64,000 nt of DNA from Thamnocephalis sphaerospora (Eukaryota; Zoopagomycota; Zoopagomycetes; Zoopagales; Sigmoideomycetaceae). Shown here in pieces: positions 56,340 to 64,000 of this stretch (positions within the stretch are counted from its first letter, which is position 1; each line of letters begins with the position of its first letter). The notes under the pieces are model-generated. The model saw nothing but the letters and a program-made list of their open reading frames with translations. It made no database searches and was not told the DNA's origin. Where the stretch lies: positions 321 through 64,320 of the forward strand of contig KZ992436.1 in NCBI GenBank assembly GCA_003614735.1. The letters are read 5' to 3'. The translations under genes were made by a program, and so were the position numbers.

Positions 56340-56861
56340 CTTGGCAGCAACAGTTGGTCGCCCAGTAGAAAGACTAGGCACAGAAAATAAAGACACTATT
56401 TTTACCCTGCCATGACGTAAAGCAGATTGATTCCGCGTGAGTACCGACACGAAACAGCGCAAAGGCCGTCTGTCTTGGCCATGCGATCATGGCAGACTGG
56501 CAGACACGAGGCAACGTGGCCTTTAGCACAGCGAGCACCTACCGACTATTAAAGATCGGGAATGACACAGGCTAACTGCTTGGAACAGGTCGCGGTACAG
56601 TGATCACCAGAAATGCACCTTTGGTATGTATATCAGGGCAGGAGAGAGGGTGCGTGAAGACTGGGAGGGCGGATCAGGACCTCTGGTGACGGCAACGACG
56701 ACGACAAAGAAACAAGGAAAGAGGCAGCGCAGGTGGCTCCTTTTAATTCACGCGCTCTCGGATCGGAGTCGGGAATGGCCGGGTAGCATGTACGCACAGA
56801 CAACCTTCTCACCACTCGTATCACCGCCACGGCAATCGCCGCTACGGTTACCAGTGCCACC

Positions 56862-56892
<31 letters not shown>

Positions 56893-57171
56893 CAATACCG
56901 GCGATCAAGATGCGTCACCAGACCAAGATATAGGGTGAGGTGGAGCAGCCGCAACTTGGACACCACGAATCGCCAGGGTTGGCAGCAGATGGACTTGCAC
57001 GTGAAATCCAGCAAATAGATGGCACCACCATCTACAGCGAGACGTTTATTCCCACATCATCGCCCCCGCATCTACCCTTTGCGCTCCGCGTCTTTCTAGT
57101 TCAGCCGGCATAGGATACCGCCGAATAAGCGGCAGCACCATTACCCGCCTCGTCAATGTCACGGCTTTAGA
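56340..57171. other. Region without a supported gene, with CAG repeat
   Basis: 832 bases upstream of the PRELI/Ups gene and downstream of NDC1. An 88-codon frame ends in a glutamine run but has no domain. No gene is called. Confidence 0.5.
56862..56889. repeat. CAG trinucleotide microsatellite
   Basis: Nine perfect CAG units, in a region without a recognised gene. Confidence 0.9.
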
Positions 57172-59586
57172 CTAGGCCGCGCGGAACTCCAAATAGCGCT
57201 GGAGCCGCTGCGTAACAGCCGGTGGAAATTCAAAGACACGCAGCGTTTCGTAGAACGTATTGGTCACCTCGTAGACACAGCCATGCAGCACTGCGTTGCA
57301 TGCGCAAGGAGATGGTTAGCAATGGGCGCAAAAGTGTCGGCCATAGAGCTAGCGCTGCTGCCTACCGTCCAGCATGGCCAGCGTCTGGCGATGCACAATC
57401 TGTGCGTGATCCAGATCGCCGCGCACCGTATCCAGTGCACGTAGGGGCGACGTAGCAATGCTCGCCTCTAGCGCTACGATGCAGGCAAGGTAGCACTCGA
57501 GAATGCGCGGCACATCGCGCTGTACGCCGCCATAGCGATCTTCCCGGTAGGAAGCGGCAGAGAGCGCCGAAAGAGCTGCAGCGCACGCACCACTGCATTA
57601 GCTTTGCTCAGTATTGGTCGACAGCAATGGCGCATACAACATACACTGTGCTGCCCAGATATGCCGCTCCATGTCGGCAAATGGCTGCGATGCCTGGCAG
57701 GCAAGGCGTGACCAGACCAGTCGACGACCAGCGGGCCACTGCGCAAGCAGATTCTCCAGCATGGCAGCCATCCAGCTACGCATACGACCAAGAAAGCCGG
57801 CGCCAGGTGCCGGAGGCAGAGTGCCTGTCTTTTTGGCCGCCGGTCTGTTTCGCCGTTTCGTCACATAAATGTCGGCCTGCTTGACACGCGTGGCCGGACG
57901 ATCACGTAGCACGGCTGGCTTGCTCGGCTCGACGGGCGGTGCAGGTTTGGCCGCTGGATAACATACCCCATAAGGTAGCGCATTTGCAAATGTCAGCACC
58001 TGAACTGCGCGCAAGAGCATGCTGCATCACCTCGGAACCCACCTGGGACACCCGTGAGACCCGAGCGAAACTCCTCAAGAGCATCCAGGCATGCATCGCA
58101 CACCTGACGCCATCCGGTTGGACGGCTTTCCACGTCCGCAAACAATGCCACACGCCACTGCTGGTCGAATCGCGCCAACCGCCACAGCTCAAGGAATGCT
58201 AGACGCTGTGTCGCAAACAATCGGTCAATGTCAACGCAACAACGGAGCAATCCCTGGGCAGTGCTCACCTGGATCAGTGCCTTCTCCGCACAGCGCAGGC
58301 CCGATGCCAGTGCGGCAAATGGCTTATCGCATTCTAGCGACACAGAGACGGGCTAAACAGCATTCATGGCACAGCGTTAGATGGGTCCATAAGTGGTCGG
58401 CTCAAAACACGCTTACCTCGGTAAAGTACACCTCAAACAACTCGTTGACCGTTTCCCAGCACACAACGCACAGTACACCGGCCAGCGTGGAGCGCAGCAA
58501 AAGAGGGATATTCCAGAGATGACCAAAACGCGAACCGCCTGCATCCAGTGCACTAAACAAGAGTGTGTTGATTCATTGCCGTCAGCGCAGCAATCAGCAG
58601 CGCGTACGCCAAAAGTATGGCACCCACCCGACTACAAAGCCGATCGTCGACTGCACGATAGCATAGGTGGCCGGCCCAAGCAGCAGGTAGGCTATAAGGA
58701 AACTGCGCGTAAAACGCAGCGAACCGCGCCATGCACTGGCCATGATCGTTGGTAGGCGACCTTTCAGCGCAAAATAGCGCGTTTGCTACGTAGATTGACA
58801 CGCGTACGGTCATGTAAGCTGCACAGTGTTGCAAAGGTGGTAGCAATAAATTGTCCCTACCTGTGTCATGGTAAAGCGAATGTGATCGCGCTGCGTGATG
58901 ATGTGACGCCCGCCATAAACAATGCCGAGCACGACAGCATGCCAGTATACGTAGAGCGTGCCATCGTTGACGACATATTTGTTGGTATATCTACATACCA
59001 CGCATAAGCACGCAGCTATCCAACACAGCGACCGCTTGCTCCTAGCATTACTGCGCTACTCACTGGTCGCGATAAAAGATGTTTGCATACTGCGAGCCGC
59101 TGATGGAGTAGTATGATTTGCTGATTAGCACCGCCGAGGCAGTGTACACGCCAAATGCGAGGCCCGCACGTAGCGTCAACAGCTGCGAAAATACTCGGCC
59201 CAGCTCCGAACAGTCTGGCCGTTTCACTGCACCAGAGCACGTCAGCATACTTGTGCTCGACATCGGCCACAGTGTTTGCGGCCCACTCACCTTGCAGACT
59301 AAACTTGCGGTACACCAGCAGCGCCAGCAGCGGTGCCAGCGCAAATGCGGTCCCAAACAGCTGACCAATAGAAAACACATTCAGCAGCAAATCTACTCTG
59401 CCAGTTAGCCAACGCACTTGGAACCAGCAATGGGACGGCTCGACTGGATCCCTTACCAAAGCCATCTGTAAACACGTTCATCTGCCAAAGATACAGATAG
59501 CCATAGGTGAACAGCGCAACATGAACGACAGCTGCCAGCATGCGCTGCTGGAGCACAGCAGTGCAGCGTGCCGTGTAGCCGTCCAT
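57172..59586 (-). CDS. NDC1: Nucleoporin Ndc1
   Basis: A pore-membrane nucleoporin that anchors nuclear pore complexes and, in yeast, the spindle pole body. The N-terminal half has several membrane spans: VVHVALFTYGYLYLWQMNVF, LTLRAGLAFGVYTASAVLIS, DGTLYVYWHAVVLGIVYGGR followed by HIITQRDHI, and VGAILLAYALLIAAL. The DGTLY...LGIVYGGRHI motif is the conserved Ndc1 signature. A large soluble C-terminal domain follows, ending FYETLRVFEFPPAVTQRL and QRYLEFRAA. About nine introns. The first Met used, at 59586 (MDGYTARCTAVLQQRM), is followed directly by a span; an additional upstream exon is possible because an acceptor-like CCGTTTTAG lies just before. Confidence 0.75.
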
Positions 59587-60524
59587 CGTAACAACTAGAC
59601 GCTGGTGGCCAGCAGAATCCGGCACGGAGGCTGCAGCTAAAACGGGGGAAATTCAGGAAAGACGCGTTGGTGGAGACGTTTGACCAAAAAGAAAACAACC
59701 GCCATCATGGTGATGACAGTGCAGCCTGCGGCATCCAATCAACATCAGTGCTCAGTAAGCTTGGATATACTGGCCACGTATTGTTAGCGCCACCTTTACC
59801 GCTTTCCAGCCGCCATGAAAGCAGCCGCTTGACAAACAGCATCTCTCGCGCGCGCTTAGTCACATGTACACAGTGCTACATCTACTTCTGCGCGTCCGGC
59901 TGCTGTAGCACAATGGGTTTGCGACGACCCCTTGTTAATCCACATGTGTCCAAGCAAAACCAGCACCTCTACAGCTCCAACTTGGCCAAATGAAGCATGC
60001 ACAATTCAAGTAGCATCCTATTTTTTGCCCTACTACATCCGCAACGGGCTGGCATGCGGTACGACTTGGCCAGTAGTGTATAATGCAGCCAGCACTAAAT
60101 TATCTGGCCAAAACAACGTGCGGCCTAAAGTGGCCAGCTTGCGAAACCGTATGCATCATCTGGCCCAAGATATTTGCGTGCCCGGTTGGCAACAGCATCT
60201 CGCTGCGTTACAGCCTGACCATTATGGACAACCCCTTGCTATACACCTTTACACTCTCAACAGTCTACATCAACGATTCGCGATGCTCTCGACTATATAA
60301 GATCCCGCGGTTACGCGTTCAACCAAGGTAAATGCACCAACACACCCCCATCTGATCAACTCAGCAATCCAGTTTGCCACACTCTCGCAATCCATATACA
60401 TCCTCAATCAATATCAAAGCGCTGGTCGCTACAAGACTGCACGCACGACATCACTATCATCCATTTGCTCGAGTCAATCAGATCAGCTGCTACTCCTCGT
60501 TACCTTGGCTTACTACGCTTCGAC
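59587..60524. promoter_or_regulatory. Intergenic region and promoter of the LPMO-like gene
   Basis: 938 bases between the divergent NDC1 and LPMO-like starts. A good TATA box (TATATAAG, 60294-60301) and CA/CT-rich leader precede the secreted protein gene. The other frames have no domain. Confidence 0.55.
60294..60301 (+). promoter_or_regulatory. TATA box of the LPMO-like gene
   Basis: TATATAAG lies 224 bases before the start codon with pyrimidine/CA-rich sequence between, as in strongly regulated fungal secreted-protein genes. Confidence 0.5.
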
Positions 60525-61493
60525 ATGCGCTTCTTTCTGGTCGCTGCTATCATGGCACTAGGCATTGCCAGTGGTGTATCTGCTCACGGCTACATGAGCT
60601 ACCCCGTCCCACGCGGCGCAGAAAAAATTACCACGCAGTTTTCCTCGCTTAAAAATCCAACGACAGACAAGAGTCTCTGCCGGAACGAGCCCGTCGGCAA
60701 AATTACAAAGGTGTCTGGCAACACGATCAACATGAAGTTTGAAATTGCCGAAAAAGCCATTCATAAAGGCCCATGCACAATTCGACTCTACGACAAGAAC
60801 CTAGGAAACCCAATCGTGATAGACAAAGACGGTGATTGCTTCCCAGACAAGCCGTACAAAACAAGTAAGGTCACGCCCAGTGAATTTGTGGAATTTTCGC
60901 GGAGCGTCAAGCTTCCAAGCGGCCTTAAGGGACGCTATGTTCTCCAATTCGATTGGACTGCCACCCATCTGGTTACGGAAGTAGAGGAGTATAGGAATTG
61001 CGCCGATATCGAGATTGGCGGTAGCGGTGATGACAGCAGCGATAGTAGCAGCAGTGATGCCGACGCCCAAGATGCCGACAGCACGCCTAAAGGCGGTAAG
61101 CCCAAGACTCCGTCCACGAACACGCCCAAGAATGCGCCCAAGAATGTACCCAAGAATGCGCCCAAGAATGCACCCAAGAATGATGACAGCTCTGAGAGCG
61201 CCGCTGAAAATAACGCCTCTGAAGACGAGCCCGAGGACGGCAGCATGGGAACTGGTTCTCAAGATGATGGCTCTGAGAGTGCCGCTGAGGATGACGCACC
61301 TGAGGATAAGCTCGAAACTACCAGCTCTGAAAGCAGCTCCCAGGATGATACCTCTATCGGCAATGACGGCTGCGAACATGGCAAGTTCGAGTGCGATGGT
61401 GACAATATCAGCCAGTGCAACGCCGGTAAATGGGTGCGGACAAAGTGCCCGCCTACTACCACGTGCATCAGCGAAAACATCCACTGCGGTTAA
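60525..61493 (+). CDS. Secreted LPMO-like copper protein with CBM19-like tail
   Basis: Intronless, 322 residues. A signal peptide (MRFFLVAAIMALGIASGVSA) ends just before His, so the mature protein begins HGYMSYPVPRGAEK, the N-terminal His of a copper histidine brace. A beta-rich domain of about 160 residues follows with conserved Cys (SLCRNEP, GPCTIRLYD, GDCFPDK) and the end FDWTATHLVTEVEEYRNCAD, where the His of TATHL could be the second ligand. The linker is Asp/Ser-rich, with PKNA repeats and Glu/Asp tracts. The C-terminal six-cysteine domain, from GCEHGKFECDGDNISQC to TTTCISENIHCG, resembles chitin-binding CBM19. Likely substrate is chitin, by inference. The exact AA family is uncertain. 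Confidence 0.75.
   Translation: MRFFLVAAIMALGIASGVSAHGYMSYPVPRGAEKITTQFSSLKNPTTDKSLCRNEPVGKITKVSGNTINMKFEIAEKAIHKGPCTIRLYDKNLGNPIVIDKDGDCFPDKPYKTSKVTPSEFVEFSRSVKLPSGLKGRYVLQFDWTATHLVTEVEEYRNCADIEIGGSGDDSSDSSSSDADAQDADSTPKGGKPKTPSTNTPKNAPKNVPKNAPKNAPKNDDSSESAAENNASEDEPEDGSMGTGSQDDGSESAAEDDAPEDKLETTSSESSSQDDTSIGNDGCEHGKFECDGDNISQCNAGKWVRTKCPPTTTCISENIHCG
61126..61180 (+). repeat. Tandem 12-base PKNx repeats in the LPMO-like linker
   Basis: Four to five copies of a 12-base unit (CCCAAGAATGCG type) encode PKNA/PKNV. This is a typical expandable linker in secreted enzymes. Confidence 0.8.
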
Positions 61494-61862
61494 TTGCACC
61501 TGCGCATTGAATGCAAGGTAGCAAATACTACTGAAATATAGTCATGACATTGTATCACAGTGGTGCAATTCCGTGTTCGCAATGATAATGGTGCAGCGTG
61601 TGAGGCTGTAAACACTACTTGCATGCAAAATGCCGCGCATGCTGTCAGTGGGTGGTGCACACACATACGCAATAACAGAGTACTCCTGCCCGTTTGGTCG
61701 GCAACCATCTCTTGGAGATGCATACTCTACAACCAATGGTGCAAATTTTAATCGCAAGCGCGCTCCATTCGACAGGCGCAGTAGCACACTGCTCGTAAAG
61801 AGATGCGGAATGATGGGATGAGGATGGCGAGTAATGTGGAACAAAAGGCAGCAGCGCTGTGC
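61494..61862. other. Convergent 3' intergenic region
   Basis: 369 bases between the LPMO-like and CCT4 stops. No gene seen; short frames only. Confidence 0.6.
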
Positions 61863-64000
61863 TTAGCGGGTCGCCACCATGTCGTCAATCTTGAGAATCA
61901 TCTTGACCGTCTCGGCCGCCAGCTCAATCGCACTAGTGGTGACGAGCAGCGGCTGGATGACGTTCTCTTCGAGAATGTTGGTAATGGTGCCCTGCAACGA
62001 AGGCATACGGTAAGCGACACATGATCACACCAACAACACTCGCCGCATGTGTAAATACCTTGCGAACGTTGATGCCGGCAGTCTTCTCGCCCTTGGCATG
62101 GCGGTTGCGCAACTCTGTAACAATCTGGATGGGATGCAGGCCGGCGTTTTCAGCCAGCGTCACCGGGATGACCTCAAGAGCCTCCGCAAACGCCTGGTGG
62201 CAGAGTGCATCCATGCCCGTAAGCGTCTTGGCGTGCTCGGCCAACCGGCGCGACACGTGAATCTCGGGAGCACCACCGCCAGCGATGAGGAAGCGCTTCT
62301 TGACAAGGCAGCGCACCACACAGAGCGCATCGTGCAGCGAGCGTTCGGCCTCCTCCAGCACCAATGCGTTGGCACCGTGGCACAGAATAGAGACAGTGCG
62401 GCCGATGCCCGGACCCGGCTTCACGCCCGACACCTTGACCACGCGTGCGCCAGCCTCCTGCACCTCCTCGATCAGATCGGCCGTGCCCAGCTTGTCCTCG
62501 GTGAAAGACTCAATGTCGGCGATCGGCTTGCAGCCGGTGCTCTTGCAGATGAACTCGATCTCGTCGCGCTCAATGTCCTTGACAACCATGATCTTGAGCT
62601 TGGACAAAAAGTGCAGCGACAGATCGTTGACGGCATCGCGCAGGATGGACTTTTGGATGAGCAGCACGTTCGCACCCGACTTTTTGATCTTCTTGCACAT
62701 GTTGAGCAAGTACTGACGCTCCTCCTTGAGGATGCGGTCCATCTGGCGGTAGTCGTTCACCACCACCTGGTTGTCCATGTCCGGCTTGGGCGGAGACAGC
62801 TGGAACTGCACCAGCGCAATACGAGCATTCTGCACACGCGTCGGGCCACCAGCCGACTTGACCGCAGTCTGAGTGAGGACGAGACCGTCGCAGAGCTGCG
62901 TGTCGTCGATGGTGCCGCCGACCTTCTTGACGACGCGAACGTCGCGCAGATCTACATTGGTGTCCACGGCAGGGTCAATGACCCGGAGCACGCCGTCCAC
63001 AGCGATCGGTGCCAACAGGCTGGAATGCTGCGAGACAATCTAATGGCACCGTACACCGGGTTAGACGCCGAATCACCGTAACAGGTGCCATACTGCGCCA
63101 CCCACCTTGGAGTTGAGCGAAGTGCTGGCGCTCTTGAGCAGCGAGTCGCGGTCGGACAAATCCACCGGCGTCGCCATCTCAGTCAGAAACTCGACTGCCT
63201 TGGCCGACGCACGCTGGAACGACTCGGCAATCAACGTGGGGTGAATGCCACGCGTGAGCAGCCGTTCGGCTGCGCCCAGCAGGCTGGAGGCAAGCACAAC
63301 CACAGAGGTGGTGCCATCACCAGCCTCAATATCCTGCGCCGCCGACAAATCGACCAGCTGTCGAGCACAAGTGGACCACAAGCAGTATATCAGTCAGCCT
63401 GTCCGTGTAAGCATTGCAGGCGCAGCAGAGACAGCCGCTGCCACGATTGGCCAGCGATACATTGTCTGCTGTGCCAGGTGCATCGCCACATTTTTACATA
63501 CCATCTTGGCGGCCGGGTGCATGACCGAAAAGTGCTTCAGAATCGTAGCGCCATCGTTGGTGATGATCACCTCGCCAGTGCCAGTCTGGATCTGTATGAA
63601 GAAGCGCCGAGTAATCAAATGCGCTGTCGTAAGCACCACTGCCGCACGCACACCCATACACGTCATGATATAGTGCTGTAGCAGCGCACCATCGCTTCAA
63701 CCTACCATCTTATCCATGCCCTTGGGGCCCAAGCTGGTACGAATCGCATCGCCAACCGCTACCAAGCAGATAACCAAGCGCAGGCGTAAGCGTAAGCGAC
63801 AGCTCAACAGTGTGATGGCGGCGCAAGATGCACCAGTGCACCAGTCATCCAGACCAAGCGATGATCGCGCTGCATCGGCATAAATTCCGCCGTGGATCGG
63901 CCGTGCCAAAGCTAGCTTGGCCAGAGCACATTGCGGCGCCTGTTTGCCCAACCTACGTACCACGTGCAGCAATGATGTTGCTCAGACGAACCTCGGTGGG
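61863..64000 (-). CDS. CCT4: T-complex protein 1 subunit delta (CCT4), partial at the right edge
   Basis: CCT4 is one of eight subunits of the cytosolic chaperonin TRiC, which folds actin and tubulin. Visible from N-terminal to C-terminal: [51 protein letters not shown], the ATP-binding [78 protein letters not shown], and [20 protein letters not shown]. The end [19 protein letters not shown] is typical of the delta subunit. At least five introns; the first coding residues lie beyond base 64000. A long antisense frame (62047-63081) is a shadow. Confidence 0.95.

Noticed and set aside
62047-63081. 344-codon plus-strand ORF
   Set aside because: It is exactly antisense to conserved CCT4 exons and has His/Leu/Arg-rich composition typical of a shadow frame.
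1-64000. CRISPR arrays, bacterial operons, rRNA genes or viral genes
   Set aside because: None seen. The only RNA gene recognised is tRNA-Asp. Repeats are simple microsatellites and coding tandem repeats.

Overview
The window is nuclear DNA of a fungus. Most genes are broken by many short introns (about 50-100 bases) with GT or occasionally GC donors, a strong CTAAC-type branch site and AG acceptors, and genes lie close together on both strands. Fungal traits include an Stb2/Stb6-like protein, an Rts1-type B56 subunit, Swc4, Vps1, and a secreted LPMO-like protein with a chitin-binding-type tail. Other genes are ones the yeasts and most higher fungi have lost: a complex I LYR subunit (NDUFB9), a CEP135/Bld10-like coiled coil, an augmin HAUS4-like subunit, Integrator subunit 2 and an ICE1 homologue. 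Together these suggest an early-diverging, possibly flagellated (zoosporic) fungus. That placement is inference.

Layout. 1-11.2 kb: VPS1 tail, SGT2, INTS2, PPT1 (PP5), HAUS4-like, NDUFB9. 11.2-16.1 kb: a 1.75 kb pyrimidine-rich leader region and an RTS1-type PP2A B56 subunit. 16.7-20.6 kb: an intronless PB1-UBA protein and an ABHD1/3-type hydrolase. 20.9-26.8 kb: FAM32A homologue, a small ZnF-UBP protein, MED18, FAN1 and tRNA-Asp(GTC). 26.8-31.7 kb: a gene-poor stretch with a small membrane ORF, a small acidic protein and a two-span membrane protein of unknown function. 31.7-37.7 kb: CEP135/Bld10-like coiled coil and a Stb6-like protein. 38-46 kb: ZNF706-like zinc finger, VMA1 (V-ATPase A), FAL1/eIF4A3, PRP9/SF3A3. 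46-54.8 kb: a mitochondrial PPR protein, an ICE1-like protein and SWC4/DMAP1. 55.6-64 kb: a PRELI/Ups protein, NDC1, the LPMO-like secreted protein, and CCT4 running off the right edge.

How the genes work together. Most are housekeeping genes and no operon-like logic is expected. The most notable pair is INTS2 with ICE1. In animals Integrator and the little elongation complex both act on snRNA gene transcription, so finding both here suggests that an animal-type snRNA system survives in this lineage. The CEP135-like and HAUS4-like genes likewise point to a centriole plus augmin microtubule-nucleation system. FAM32A, PRP9 and FAL1 are splicing or exon-junction factors, which fits the high intron density. 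Gene models were joined by hand from splice signals and protein similarity recalled from memory. Exon edges are therefore approximate in places, and no database search was possible.
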